Below are positions 1-8,290 of a DNA stretch of 49,779 bases, in pieces. The stretch's first letter is position 1. Each line of letters begins with the position of its first letter. This DNA is from Calothrix sp. MO_167.B12 (GTDB taxonomy: Bacteria; Cyanobacteriota; Cyanobacteriia; Cyanobacteriales; Nostocaceae), in NCBI GenBank assembly GCA_030066045.1, contig JASJCJ010000015.1:1-49779 (forward strand). Direction: 5' to 3'. Both the position numbers and the translations under genes were made by a program. Below the pieces are notes generated by a model, which saw only the letters and a list, made by a program, of their open reading frames with translations, ran no database searches and was not told the origin of the DNA.

Positions 1-99
1 TTGTTTATTGTCTTGCTGACATCCTTGTTCTCTTAACCATTGCTCAATTTCTGGTAAAGGATGGCTGTATAAAGGCGTATCTGGAGAAGGAAGAGTCAT
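1..99 (-). CDS. DUF3143 family protein, 5' part only
   Basis: An open frame begins at an ATG (complement of 97-99) and runs off the left edge of the window. The visible N-terminus reads MTLPSPDTPLYSHPLPEIEQ and continues WLREQGC. This resembles the start of the small cyanobacterial DUF3143 proteins, which usually sit beside J-domain genes. It lies 75 bp downstream of the J-domain gene on the same strand, so it is probably the last gene of the chaperone cluster. Function is unknown. Only about 33 residues are visible, so the assignment rests on the N-terminal pattern and on context recalled from memory. Confidence 0.72.
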   Translation of the reverse strand, partial: MTLPSPDTPLYSHPLPEIEQWLREQGCQQDNKQ

Positions 100-150
100 T
101 CGATTTTGGATTTTGGATTTTGGATTTTGGATTTTAGATTTTAGATAATT
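100..150. repeat. short tandem repeat GATTTTG/GATTTTA
   Basis: Between the DUF3143 gene and the J-domain gene the motif ATTTTGG and its variant ATTTTAG recur about six times in tandem with a 7-bp period. This is one of several heptamer repeat types in the window and is typical of filamentous cyanobacteria. No function is evident. Confidence 0.7.
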
Positions 151-174
151 CTGCGTCAGCTAAGAGGGTGCAGC

Positions 175-783
175 CTAAAAAATGGGAAAGGTATTGTTAA
201 AGGTGACAAAATTGGTTGATTTATATGTATCGCCATCAACCTGAAATGGTTCAAATGAACTAGGAAAATTACTTATTTGCTGTTGGACTGGGGTAGATGG
301 TGCTAAATTAGTGGGAAATGCTTTGTCGCCACGGGTGATGCCAATGGCGATCGCTAAAATTAAACAACCAATGAATGTTAGCATTAAAATAAATAGTGCA
401 AAAATTTCCCCTGGTGAAAGTGGGCGATCGCTAGCATCAAGATAAGCTGATTTTGTCCAGTCATATCCAGGAGGAACGGATTGATCGAAACTAGGAGGAG
501 TTTGAATTACTCCAAACCGGGAATAGCCAATTTTCAGGTCATAGGTTAGTCGTCTTTCTGGGTTACTTAAAGTCCCATAGGCTTCATTAAGTTGCTGAAA
601 TTTGACTGTAGCAGTGCTAGCAGGTAAATCTGTAGTATCTGGATGATAGCGTTTGCTTAATTCCCGGTAGGCACGACGAATTTCAATTACTGATGCCCCC
701 GGATGTAGTCCTAACAGGGTGTAGTAAGTGGGTTTACTGCGGTGCGGTATTGCCCCATTTTCATTCACGGCTGTTTTACTCAC
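175..783 (-). CDS. membrane-anchored J-domain protein
   Basis: This 202-residue protein starts at GTG. Residues about 20-85 form a J domain (YYTLLGL start, YHPD containing the HPD tripeptide at about 47-49, then the FQQLNEAYGTLSNP helix), which in the family stimulates DnaK ATPase. One hydrophobic segment at about 127-150 (IFALFILMLTFIGCLILAIA) should anchor it in a membrane, leaving a polar tail of about 50 residues. It has no Gly/Phe region, zinc finger or substrate-binding domain, so it is probably a localised DnaK recruiter rather than a full DnaJ. It lies in the same orientation downstream of dnaK3, dnaJ and the HNH gene, and DnaK3 is the obvious partner (inference). Confidence 0.88.
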   Translation of the reverse strand: MSKTAVNENGAIPHRSKPTYYTLLGLHPGASVIEIRRAYRELSKRYHPDTTDLPASTATVKFQQLNEAYGTLSNPERRLTYDLKIGYSRFGVIQTPPSFDQSVPPGYDWTKSAYLDASDRPLSPGEIFALFILMLTFIGCLILAIAIGITRGDKAFPTNLAPSTPVQQQISNFPSSFEPFQVDGDTYKSTNFVTFNNTFPIF

Positions 784-833
784 CTTGCAATTAATTTGAT
801 TTATTTTATATATTTTAAACTTATCAGGTATTA

Positions 834-897
834 GTTGTTAGTTGTTGGTTGTTAGTTGTTGGTTGTTAGTTGTTGGTTGTTGGTTGTTAGTTGATAG
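834..897. repeat. TTGGTTGTTAGTTG tandem repeat
   Basis: About nine copies of a 7-bp unit alternating TTAGTTG and TTGGTTG lie between the HNH and J-domain genes. The complementary form (CAACCAA/CAACTAA) recurs at 16638-16712, 28655-28673, 38230-38260 and 47779-47815. It is a short tandemly repeated repetitive sequence of cyanobacterial type and non-coding. Confidence 0.85.
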
Positions 898-902
898 CAT
901 TT

Positions 903-965
903 AATCCATCACTCCTTCACTCCTTCACTCCATCACTCCTTCCCTCCCTCACTCCTTCCCTCCTT
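903..965. repeat. octamer array CACTCCTT/CCCTCCTT, overlapping the HNH gene 3' end
   Basis: Seven or more tandem 8-bp units (CACTCCTT, CACTCCAT, CCCTCCCT) run through this stretch. On the minus strand they read AAGGAGTG and AAGGAGGG. The last eight to eleven codons and the TGA stop of the HNH gene lie inside the array, so the repeat both extends and terminates that protein. Confidence 0.9.
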
Positions 966-1244
966 TCTCATAACTTCATCAATACGAGCTTGCACAGCCT
1001 CAGCAGCAGCTGGTATTTCTGCTTCTGGGATTTGCCAGAGCTTAGTAATTAACCACGGGGGAACGGGACTAATAAGCATATGACAACGACCACAAAGAAC
1101 AATCAAATTGGATAATTCATTAGTACCACCTTGGCTTCTGGGAATTATATGGTGTACCTGGGCACTATGTTCTTTGCCACAAACTTGGCATTGGCGGTTA
1201 TCCCTTTCCAATACTTCTTGTCTAATTTCTCGCCACGTTTCCAT
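933..1244 (-). CDS. HNH endonuclease domain protein
   Basis: A 103-residue protein with a compact HNH/zinc module: CQVCG at about 19-23, HHIIPRSQGG (catalytic His pair) at about 31-40, then NLIVLCGRCH at about 46-55. Two CxxC knuckles bind the structural zinc and the HH..N..H set is the nuclease site. It starts 11 bp after the dnaJ stop, so the two genes are probably co-transcribed. The C-terminal residues RKEGRSEGGKE are encoded by the octamer repeat array, and the TGA stop comes from a repeat unit. Stand-alone HNH proteins of this size are common in cyanobacteria; target and role are unknown, and a link to chaperone function is not implied. Confidence 0.85.
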   Translation of the reverse strand: METWREIRQEVLERDNRQCQVCGKEHSAQVHHIIPRSQGGTNELSNLIVLCGRCHMLISPVPPWLITKLWQIPEAEIPAAAEAVQARIDEVMRKEGRSEGGKE

Positions 1245-1255
1245 AAATATCTCAA

Positions 1256-2245
1256 TTAAAGCAAATCTGCACGGGGTTTAAAGGTTTCAATCTGGCGTAA
1301 CTTTTCATACAGCTCTTTTTCTTCAGCACTGATACTTTTTGGTGTTACTATTTGAATCTCTACGAGTTGATCTCCTCGTCGATCACCATCGCCGGGATAA
1401 CCTTTACCGGAAAGGCGCAATCTTTGACCGGATCTCACCCCTGGAGGTATATTCATCTTTACTAATCCATCTAGGGTTGGTGCTTCTACCTGTCCTCCCA
1501 ATACTGCTTCACTGGGGGTAATGGGAATCTGGCAGTATACATCCGTTCCCTCTATCCTAAATACGGGATGGGGATTTACGGTAATTTTCAGGTATAAGTC
1601 ACCACCTCCTATACCTTGATCTCGCAGTCGAATGGTTTGACCTGTGACCATGCCAGGGGGCATATTTACTTCTAGTGATCGCCCGTCTTCTAAACGAATG
1701 CGCTCTAAACCACCTTGATATGCTTTTTCTAGGGGTAGGGTTAGCCTTGCTTCGATATCCCGGCGGCTAGAACGGGGGACTGTATATTGTACCTTGGTTC
1801 TGGAGGAGCGAAATGGGTCTTTTGTAGCCCCATTAGTATTTGTACTTGTTCTGGTGTCTTTTTTGGTACCAACACCTATAACTTGATTGATAAAGCTTTC
1901 AAAATCGGAAAATTCGCTGGGGTCTACATCAGGAGCAGTAGAACGATTATTGGCACGATTTTCCCAAGGTTTGCTTCTGGGGGTTTTTTGGGTGTTGAAA
2001 CCCTTTTGTTTCCAGAAACTACCCATTTGATCGTACTGCGATCTTTTTTTACCATCGGAAAGCACTTCATATGCTTCGCCAATTGCCTTAAATTTTTCTT
2101 CCGCTTCTTTATTACCAGGATTGAGGTCTGGATGGTACTGTCTGGCTAAACGGCGGAAATTTTTTTTAATATCTTCATTGGAAGCATTTTTCGATACTCC
2201 CAAAATTTCATAATAGTCGCGAAAGTTACGCAAATTTTGCTGCAT
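1256..2245 (-). CDS. dnaJ: DnaJ co-chaperone lacking the zinc finger (class B)
   Basis: This 329-residue protein has an N-terminal J domain ([20 protein letters not shown] with HPD at about 38-40). A Gly-poor, Asn/Thr-rich linker covers about 75-165. The two beta-barrel substrate-binding domains of the DnaJ C-terminal family follow ([17 protein letters not shown], then the second barrel beginning near [12 protein letters not shown]). The CxxCxGxG zinc repeats of class A DnaJ are absent, making it a CbpA-like class B protein. It lies 176 bp downstream of dnaK3 in the same direction, the arrangement seen for sll1932-sll1933 in Synechocystis. It should deliver substrates to DnaK3 and stimulate its ATPase. 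The ribosome site before the ATG is weak. Confidence 0.93.
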   Translation of the reverse strand: MQQNLRNFRDYYEILGVSKNASNEDIKKNFRRLARQYHPDLNPGNKEAEEKFKAIGEAYEVLSDGKKRSQYDQMGSFWKQKGFNTQKTPRSKPWENRANNRSTAPDVDPSEFSDFESFINQVIGVGTKKDTRTSTNTNGATKDPFRSSRTKVQYTVPRSSRRDIEARLTLPLEKAYQGGLERIRLEDGRSLEVNMPPGMVTGQTIRLRDQGIGGGDLYLKITVNPHPVFRIEGTDVYCQIPITPSEAVLGGQVEAPTLDGLVKMNIPPGVRSGQRLRLSGKGYPGDGDRRGDQLVEIQIVTPKSISAEEKELYEKLRQIETFKPRADLL

Positions 2246-2335
2246 AGTCGAGTAATTTTATGGAAATTAATTAAGAAAAGTAGAATTTATTAGGCAGAAA
2301 AGAAGATGCAAGCTAAGAGTTGACGGTTGACGGTT

Positions 2336-2412
2336 GACAGGTAAGAGTACTCCTTCCCTCCAGGGCGCAAGCCTTGCGCCCCTACTCCTTCACTCCTTCA
2401 CTCCCCACACTC
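2336..2412. repeat. octamer array and GC-rich palindrome between dnaK3 and dnaJ
   Basis: The gap holds CACTCCTT-type octamers on either side of a palindrome (GGGCGCAAGCCTTGCGCCCC). On the minus strand it reads as GGAGTG units starting within about 12 bases of the dnaK3 stop codon. The same repeat-palindrome combination occurs at 44837-44930. Confidence 0.75.
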
Positions 2413-2421
2413 CCCATCCTC

Positions 2422-4743
2422 TTATAGCCAATCATCGTCATCATCATCCCAGTTATCTTGGTAAGTGGGGCGGGGTTTACGGTTGGATTTTTTGCCATAG
2501 GAGGAACGGCTATCTCTACTATAGTCGCTGCGATCGCGTTCGTATTCCTTATCCCTACCATAATTTCTGCCATAGTCATCTCTACTGTAGTCATCTCTAC
2601 CGTAGTTATCTCTGTCTCTACCGTAGTTATCTCTGTCTCTACCGTAGTCATCTCTGTCTCTACCGTAGTCATCTCTACCGTAGTTATCCTGACCATAGCT
2701 TCTTCGACTATAGTCGCTGCGATCCCTTTCGTATCCTTGTTCTCGGCTGCCTCTTCGACTATAATCATCCTGACCGTAGCTTCTGCTACCATAGTCACTG
2801 CGATCGCGATTATATTCCCAATCAGAGTAACCGCGATCGCGGTATGTATCCCGTTCCCTTTCTTTATCCCCATCACCGATAAAGATGTCGCGGATAGTAC
2901 CAAATAAATCGTCTTCTTCGTCGTCGGCGTAATATTCTCGCACTTCTCGATTCAAGTCGTACAAAGCATCTTGCAGGTCGGCGTATGCTTGGTCAATGCC
3001 GCGATCGTCTTTTTCTTGTAAACTTTGACGTAGTTCCCGGCATATATTATCAATGCGTTGGCGATGGTTGCGGGCAAATCCCATGCCAAAATCTAAGGCG
3101 ACTTCCCTCAGTTGTCGCTCTGACTGTAAAATCAATGCTTCGGCACGGGTGCGTTTTTCTACCCTTTCCTTTCTTTCTCTATCTATATCGGCGTATTGTT
3201 CTGCTTCCCGAATGGCTTCTTTAATTTCGGTTTCACTGAGGTTAGAAGCACCTTGAATGGTAATGCTCTGTTCCCTACCAGTGGTTCTATCCAACGCTGT
3301 GACCTGTAAAATCCCGTTGGCATCAATATCAAAGGATACCTGAACTTGAGGGATTCCCCTTGGTGCTGGGGGAATGCCATACAACTTAAATCGTCCCAGG
3401 GATTTGTTATCGGCAGCCATTTCCCTCTCACCTTGGACAATGTGAATTTCCACGGTGTTTTGGTTATTTTCCGAGGTGGAGAAAATATCAGAACGGCGCA
3501 CGGGAATGGTAGTGTTGCGAGGGATAAGTTTTTTCATCACCCCACCAATGGTTTCCAACCCCACCGATAGGGGGGTAACATCCAACAACAGCACATCTTT
3601 AAATTCTCCGGCAAGAATACCCGCTTGGATGGCTGCACCCACCGCTACCACTTCATCAGGATTCACATTTTGGTTGGGTTCCAAACCGATAATTGCCTCA
3701 ACTATTTGCTCTACCATCGGCATTCTAGTGGAACCACCCACCAACACCACTTCATCAATGTCTTGGGGAGATAAGCCTGCATCTCTGAGTGCCCGTTTTA
3801 CAGGTGTGCGAACCTTAATTAATAAGTCATCGCATAAATTTTCAAACTGGGAACGGGTGAGACGGGTTTCCAGATGCTTCGGACCATCTTCTGTGGCGGT
3901 GATAAAAGGTAAATTAATATCCGTAACGCTCACCGCCGAAAGTTCAATTTTTGCCTTTTCCGCCGCTTCCATTAACCTTTGTAAAGCTTGGCGATCGCGT
4001 CTTAAGTCTACCCCTTCCGCTTCTAAAAATTGCTCTGCTAACCAATCAACTATCCTCTTGTCAAAATCATTACCACCTAATTGCGTATCTCCACTGGTGG
4101 CTTTAACTTCAAAAACTCCGTCACCCACGTCTAGGATAGAAACATCAAAGGTTCCGCCACCCAAATCAAATACAAGAATTGTTTCATTATTGACCTTATC
4201 CAACCCGTAAGCTAAGGAAGCCGCAGTTGGTTCATTGAGAATCCGCAGTACTTCCAACCCGGCAATTCTGCCAGCATCTCTGGTTGCTTGGCGTTGGGAA
4301 TCGTTAAAATAGGCGGGGACAGTAATTACCGCTCCTGTGACTGGTTCCCCCAGATATTTACTAGCATCCTCCGCCAACTTCTTGAGAATCATGGCTGCAA
4401 TTTCTTCCGGAGCAAAATCTCGGTTCACCCGGGGACAGGGGATTTTGATATTCCCCAATTCATCTTTACGGATAGTGTAGGGTACTCGCTTAGATTCAGG
4501 GCTGAGTTCGGCATATTTGCGCCCCATGAAGCGTTTAATGGCAAAAAAGGTATTTTGGGGGTTAAGGACAGTTTGCCGCCTTGCCATTTGCCCTACAACT
4601 CGCTCTCCATCCTTACTAAAACCTACCACTGAGGGAGTAGTCCGCATACCTTCTGCATTGGCAATAACCACCGGCTTGCCACCTTCCATCACGGCGACTA
4701 CTGAGTTAGTTGTACCCAAGTCGATGCCTACTACCTTGCCCAT
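2422..4743 (-). CDS. dnaK3: Hsp70 chaperone DnaK3 with a repeat-bearing C-terminal tail
   Basis: A 773-residue Hsp70. The ATPase domain carries the signatures [11 protein letters not shown] (residues 5-15), [14 protein letters not shown] (about 193-206) and [13 protein letters not shown] (about 332-344). The beta-sandwich substrate domain follows from about 385 ([14 protein letters not shown]). After the usual end near residue 610 there is an extension of about 160 residues rich in Arg, Asp, Tyr and Gly, with RDRD(D/N)YG heptapeptides in tandem and an acidic end (DDDDDDWL). A long C-terminal extension is typical of cyanobacterial DnaK3, which has been linked to the thylakoid membrane. This, plus the adjacent dnaJ, favours DnaK3 over DnaK1 or DnaK2. 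An AGGAG lies about 12 bases before the ATG. The tail contains HIP1 sites, so it is unlikely to be a recent foreign addition. Confidence 0.95.
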   Translation of the reverse strand: MGKVVGIDLGTTNSVVAVMEGGKPVVIANAEGMRTTPSVVGFSKDGERVVGQMARRQTVLNPQNTFFAIKRFMGRKYAELSPESKRVPYTIRKDELGNIKIPCPRVNRDFAPEEIAAMILKKLAEDASKYLGEPVTGAVITVPAYFNDSQRQATRDAGRIAGLEVLRILNEPTAASLAYGLDKVNNETILVFDLGGGTFDVSILDVGDGVFEVKATSGDTQLGGNDFDKRIVDWLAEQFLEAEGVDLRRDRQALQRLMEAAEKAKIELSAVSVTDINLPFITATEDGPKHLETRLTRSQFENLCDDLLIKVRTPVKRALRDAGLSPQDIDEVVLVGGSTRMPMVEQIVEAIIGLEPNQNVNPDEVVAVGAAIQAGILAGEFKDVLLLDVTPLSVGLETIGGVMKKLIPRNTTIPVRRSDIFSTSENNQNTVEIHIVQGEREMAADNKSLGRFKLYGIPPAPRGIPQVQVSFDIDANGILQVTALDRTTGREQSITIQGASNLSETEIKEAIREAEQYADIDRERKERVEKRTRAEALILQSERQLREVALDFGMGFARNHRQRIDNICRELRQSLQEKDDRGIDQAYADLQDALYDLNREVREYYADDEEDDLFGTIRDIFIGDGDKERERDTYRDRGYSDWEYNRDRSDYGSRSYGQDDYSRRGSREQGYERDRSDYSRRSYGQDNYGRDDYGRDRDDYGRDRDNYGRDRDNYGRDDYSRDDYGRNYGRDKEYERDRSDYSRDSRSSYGKKSNRKPRPTYQDNWDDDDDDWL
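2565..2720 (-). repeat. 21-bp tandem repeats inside dnaK3
   Basis: Within the dnaK3 tail the DNA repeats with a 21-bp period, each unit encoding RDRDDYG or RDRDNYG, flanked by shorter RDDYG and YSRDDYG variants. The frame is kept through all units, so copy number could vary between strains without breaking the protein. Confidence 0.85.
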
Positions 4744-4860
4744 GCGTTGCCTTTCTCCTAATCTTTAACTTATAAATAATTGTTTACAAGCAATGCTTGA
4801 TTTATTGTATCTTGCAGTTGAAAAATACACGTTCAAACAGCGTTCGCTGCCCAGTAACTT

Positions 4861-5709
4861 GTGAACTTAAAAAATCGCTTAGAAACTCATCTTACTCAAA
4901 TAACACGGGAACGTGATCCTTATCTAGCTACTGCCGGACATTTCTTTGTTCAAGAATACATTCGCCAAGAATTGTCACAATGGGGGAGTGTGGAAATCCA
5001 CACCTTTGTTGTTGGCAGCAAAAACTGTAAGAATCTCATTTTGAATTTACCCTCCCAAGCTCAGTTTGCAAAGGGTAATTTTTCACCCATTCTCATTGGT
5101 GCCCATTATGATGCTGTCCCGGGGACAGTAGGCGCAGATGACAATGCTACTGGGGTAGCGGTGTTATTGGAATTAGCCAGGATGTTTGCGGCTGAACCTA
5201 CTAAATATCCATTACAGCTAGTGGCGTTTGATATGGAAGAATATGGCTTGCTTGGTAGTACTGAGTATGTAAATACATTAAAGCAAGCACAGCAGCCCCT
5301 ACGGTTAATGATTTCTTTGGAAATGTTAGGTTATTGTGATTCTCGTCCTAACTCTCAAAATTATCCCCGTCCCTTAGAGCTTTTTTATCCCAATTGTGGT
5401 AATTTTATCGCTTTAATTGGCAATTGGCGGACACTGGGGGATTTAATTGGTATTAGTCGTAATATTCGTCAAGTTGGTGTGGCGAGTCAGTGGCTACCCG
5501 TTCCCAATGGAGGAAAGATAGTTCCAGATACACGCAGAAGTGATCACGCACCATTTTGGGATGCAGGTTATCCAGCAATTATGGTGACAGATACGGCGAA
5601 TATGCGTAATCCAAATTATCATCAGTTTAGCGATACAATGGCAACTTTGGATTTAGATTTTTTGACAGGTGTTTGTTTGGGTTTGGAAAGAGGAATTAGG
5701 AAATTATAA
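4861..5709 (+). CDS. M28 family zinc metallopeptidase
   Basis: A 282-residue protein with the M28 aminopeptidase core. The zinc ligands can be read as H82 (GAHYD), D94 (GADDN), E126/E127 (DMEEYG, catalytic base plus ligand), E154 (SLEML) and H254 (NYHQFSD). These enzymes remove N-terminal residues from peptides using two zinc ions. No signal peptide is visible, so a cytoplasmic location is likely unless the start is misplaced. It starts at GTG, is transcribed divergently from dnaK3 with 117 bp between starts, and has no partner in an operon. The substrate cannot be predicted; glutaminyl cyclase-like members of the fold are an alternative. Confidence 0.9.
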   Translation: MNLKNRLETHLTQITRERDPYLATAGHFFVQEYIRQELSQWGSVEIHTFVVGSKNCKNLILNLPSQAQFAKGNFSPILIGAHYDAVPGTVGADDNATGVAVLLELARMFAAEPTKYPLQLVAFDMEEYGLLGSTEYVNTLKQAQQPLRLMISLEMLGYCDSRPNSQNYPRPLELFYPNCGNFIALIGNWRTLGDLIGISRNIRQVGVASQWLPVPNGGKIVPDTRRSDHAPFWDAGYPAIMVTDTANMRNPNYHQFSDTMATLDLDFLTGVCLGLERGIRKL

Positions 5710-5861
5710 CAATAGTCAACAAATTGTATTTATTTACTACAAATTCACCACATATAGCTATGAATCAGAGATAATATAAGTAGAGATATTCTACTGACAA
5801 TTAAGTATCTCCTCCCCAAATAATCTATAAATTGATGCATAAAACAAGGGGGTGAAGGAGA

Positions 5862-6401
5862 GTGAGAGGTCATTTAATTACTACAGCTTTGGCAGCTATT
5901 ATAATTCTTGCCAATCCCACAGCAGTTGCCCTAAGCCAATCACCAATTTACCAAGCTTCAAATAGCAGTATTACTAATGTTCAAGAGGTAGCAAAAATTC
6001 CTGCTCCCATTGTTGAGGGATTAGAACTTTATCAAGCAGGAGATATAGAAGGTGCTGTGAATATATGGACAGATAGTTTATTAGCATTCATCAACGATTT
6101 GCCAACAATAAGTGAGGAAGAAACTCAGCAAAAAGATGAATTAATGAAGCTTTTGAATCAATCTCGTACAACCTTGAGTCGTATGCTAGGGTTACTTTTT
6201 AAAGACTATGGTCACTGTCAAGGCTATTCAGTTATTAAATCAGTCCCTCATGGGAAAAATGCTCAAAGCATATATCTTGAAGTGAAACATGAAAATCGCT
6301 CCATTTTTATGAAATTTGTGACTGTCAAAACTGGCAATGAATGGAGAATATATAAATATCATTTCAGCTCAGAGAGGGAAAATATCTTCAAGTCTAAGTA
6401 G
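5862..6401 (+). CDS. exported protein of unknown function
   Basis: A 179-residue protein starting at GTG behind a GGAG ribosome site (5856-5859). Residues 1-25 form a signal peptide (ALAAIIILANPTAVALSQS), so it is exported to the periplasm or beyond. The mature part has a short helical, TPR-like stretch (VEGLELYQAGDIEGAVNIWTD) at about 51-71, then helices and a beta-rich end with a VKTGNEWRIYKYHF pattern. I do not recognise the family. It stands alone, with a repeat element that also occurs at 47958-48176 immediately downstream. Confidence 0.75.
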   Translation: MRGHLITTALAAIIILANPTAVALSQSPIYQASNSSITNVQEVAKIPAPIVEGLELYQAGDIEGAVNIWTDSLLAFINDLPTISEEETQQKDELMKLLNQSRTTLSRMLGLLFKDYGHCQGYSVIKSVPHGKNAQSIYLEVKHENRSIFMKFVTVKTGNEWRIYKYHFSSERENIFKSK

Positions 6402-6406
6402 GGTCG

Positions 6407-6637
6407 TTGAATAACTGAAAAATATTGATTTATCAATCTTTTAGGCTACTTTATTAGGGAATAAGTGCAAGTCAATTAGGATTATAGGTTTAAAATTCTT
6501 GCATCTCTAATTTTTGATGGTAAAAAGAATAGAAACCTATAGGTTGGAACTATTGCCTATTGCCTATTCCCTACCCACACCAAAAGACTTTTATGCCTAA
6601 CGGCACGCTCCGCGAACAGCAAGCCCTAAGTAACTTG
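6407..6637. repeat. dispersed repeat, copy 1 (about 230 bp)
   Basis: This non-coding stretch is similar along its length to 47958-48176. Shared blocks include AAATATTGATTTATCAAT, AAGTGCAAGTCAATTAGG, TAGGTTTAAAAT and a final CAGCAAGCCCTA. The ends resemble imperfect inverted repeats built on CTTGCTGAA, which suggests a non-autonomous insertion element. It fills most of the 278-bp gap between its neighbours. Confidence 0.75.
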
Positions 6638-6679
6638 AGTTTGACCATGAATTAAAATTCAAGTATTCGTTGTCAATCT

Positions 6680-7021
6680 CTAAAATGGTAATCGTCCAGT
6701 AGATAGTAGTTGATAACCGCCTGCAATCATGGTAAATGATAGGAAGAATTGCCATAAACTAGTGGGATTTAGAATTGCCCTACTACCCAAAAATATTAGT
6801 GCGATCGCAACTGTAACACAAATCCAGCCTAACTCTTTTACACTTCTTGGTGCAAAGATTAAAATGATGATACCTGACATCAGGGCGAGAATCGAACCAT
6901 CAGCAGCAATTCCTCGCCACCAATAAGGATAAGGATTAGTCGTAAATATAATATTTTGTCCCAGGAAGTAGATACCCCAAATGAGAAAACCAAGGCCTAA
7001 TAATCTCAGCAAAAGTCTCAT
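6680..7021 (-). CDS. small integral membrane protein
   Basis: A 113-residue protein made almost entirely of four hydrophobic segments (about 4-26, 42-57, 64-80 and 88-107), with a short polar loop carrying NPYPYWWRG between the first two. It should sit in the plasma or thylakoid membrane. I recognise no catalytic motif and no named family. Its sense is opposite to the exported protein before it. The regular membrane topology and a HIP1 octamer within the frame support a real resident gene. Confidence 0.7.
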   Translation of the reverse strand: MRLLLRLLGLGFLIWGIYFLGQNIIFTTNPYPYWWRGIAADGSILALMSGIIILIFAPRSVKELGWICVTVAIALIFLGSRAILNPTSLWQFFLSFTMIAGGYQLLSTGRLPF

Positions 7022-7130
7022 AATCGCAGTTATATAATGTAATTTTTTATCTCTGATAATGCTTATTTTATAAATATTTTTCTACAGCACGGAATGTGAA
7101 TCTTACGGTATCATATAAGCTTTATCTAAA

Positions 7131-7212
7131 TTACATCTGAGCTTCACTAAACCAGTTCTCTAATTTAATGTCTAAAAAATCAGCATAATCACTTACATTA
7201 TTAGTAAATAAA
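7131..7212 (-). pseudogene. C-terminal stub of a PIN-type toxin (VapC-like)
   Basis: Directly after the antitoxin stop, the minus strand encodes ILFTNNVSDYADFLDIKLEN followed by WFSEAQM and a stop. The TNN..D...F..I..ENW pattern matches the C-terminal end of PIN-domain toxins, where the Asn/Asp residues lie by the metal site. Everything N-terminal is missing. This is a degraded partner of the neighbouring antitoxin. The match is short, so the family call is tentative. Confidence 0.55.
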
Positions 7213-7220
7213 ATTTAAAA

Positions 7221-7684
7221 TTACACCTGACGACCTGGGTTTTTCTCCCGTACATCCTCAAATATTTTATCTGGATCGAGATCCAAGTTTTGAACGTCAA
7301 GAAGAGACGCGGAGACGCGGAGACACCGATGTGGTGGGGGCTTGAGGTGCCCACCAATCGGGAGCCATCAAATCGCAGATTTTGATGGGGGAGGATGACC
7401 CTTGGGGCTTACCGCCCCGGACACGGGGCTTGGGACACATCCCGCTCCGCGTCCCCGTGTCCCCGCGTCCCCGTGTCATCCGGTTGATACTTTTGACGAA
7501 AAGCTTCTAGCCCTTCATCAAATCCAATTTGTCTATCGGTTAAACGTTGATATTCTGTGAGGGAGAGGACAACAGCTACAGGTTTTCCTCGTCTGGTAAT
7601 CTCGACTGATTTTCCCTGCTCGACAGCATGAACAATTTGACCAAACTTATCCCGTGCTTTGGCAATGGAGTATCTATTAAGCAT
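7221..7684 (-). pseudogene. Phd/YefM antitoxin split by an inserted repeat
   Basis: The minus strand starts MLNRYSIAKARDKFGQIVHA at 7684 and continues through RRGKPVAVVLSLTEYQRL, the DNA-binding half of a Phd/YefM antitoxin. After KYQPDD the frame enters a foreign repeat (about 7302-7474) and ends early at 7409. Beyond the insert, LDVQNLDLDPDKIFEDVREK then NPGRQV and a TAA at 7221 supply the missing toxin-neutralising tail (family pattern DxDxxFxDVRDxxPGREV). The gene is therefore one antitoxin interrupted near residue 67. A truncated protein could still bind DNA but should not neutralise a toxin. A longer start at 7708 is possible but lacks family similarity. Confidence 0.82.
7302..7474. repeat. 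GC-rich structured repeat inserted in the antitoxin gene
   Basis: About 173 bp with imperfect inverted ends: GACGCGGAGACGCGGAGACA on the left, and GTCCCCGTGTCCCCGCGTCC on the right, whose complement matches the left. Inside are hairpins (CCATCAAATC with GATTTTGATGG; GGTGGG with CCCACC). Its composition differs sharply from the AT-rich surroundings. The exact joints are inferred from the broken antitoxin frame. Confidence 0.75.
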
Positions 7685-7708
7685 TGGGAAATATAGCGCT
7701 ACGCGCAA

Positions 7709-7752
7709 GTAATAAGTAATAAGTAATAAGTAATAAGTAATAAGTAATAAGT
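7709..7752. repeat. AAGTAAT heptamer repeat
   Basis: Six to seven perfect tandem copies of AAGTAAT lie just upstream of the antitoxin start. Any promoter of the toxin-antitoxin pair would have had to sit in or near this array. Confidence 0.92.
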
Positions 7753-7760
7753 TTGTTTTT

Positions 7761-8090
7761 GTGACCGGGATTCAAACCCCGTCCCAAAAACATTCTGCCT
7801 CAAAAGACAGGGCACCAGACCTCAATATTTCGGTAAATGGGATGCCCGATTCGATAGTATTAGAAGTAGCAAGATCGCAACAACGTGTCTTACTAACTCG
7901 TAATTGCGATGACTTTTTAGTACTTCATGAAGCAAACCCAAATCATCCAGGAATTTTGGCGATATATCAGGATGCCGATCCAACAAAAGCTATGAATTAT
8001 ATTGCGATTATGAAAGCAATATCAAATTTAGAGGAAACAGGGTTATCAGTAAAAGGAGAGTTTATAGTTATTAATCAATACAATTGGTAG
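7761..8090 (+). pseudogene. DUF5615 PIN-like protein, N-terminally truncated
   Basis: From M28 of the open frame (position 7842) the protein reads MPDSIVLEVARSQQRVLLTR, then NCDDFLVLHE and HPGILAIYQD. This is the second half of the DUF5615 PIN-like family, with its conserved LLTxNxxDF acidic motif. The family's N-terminal strand and helices with the first Asp (about 30-40 residues) are missing. The upstream part (TGIQTPSQKHSASKDRAP) is unrelated to the family. It lies divergently next to the dead antitoxin locus, which suggests a decayed toxin island. It could be an intact shorter relative, but loss of the first acidic residue argues against activity. Confidence 0.65.
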
Positions 8091-8290
8091 ATGCTTGTTT
8101 ACTGTAAACCTTGTTCATCTTGAAACTTGGAGTTTCTAATTATTTCAGATGTGCCATTTTCCAATGTCAGATTGATTCTCAATATTCTTAGCAAGAAAAA
8201 AGAATCAAGCTGGATTCCCATAATGGAAATTTGTATGTGCAAGCATTCTTCAAAAAGTAATTAAAGTGCCCCAAGGACGCTAATACCATA

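Noticed and set aside
2334-2907. Overlapping frames on both strands inside dnaK3
   Set aside because: They are shadows of the 21-bp repeats in the dnaK3 tail.
7760-7800. T-arm-like GGGATTCAAACCCCG sequence
   Set aside because: No acceptor, D or anticodon stems can be formed around it, and the stem pairs poorly. Similar GGGGTTTAAATCCCC scraps occur at 18967.
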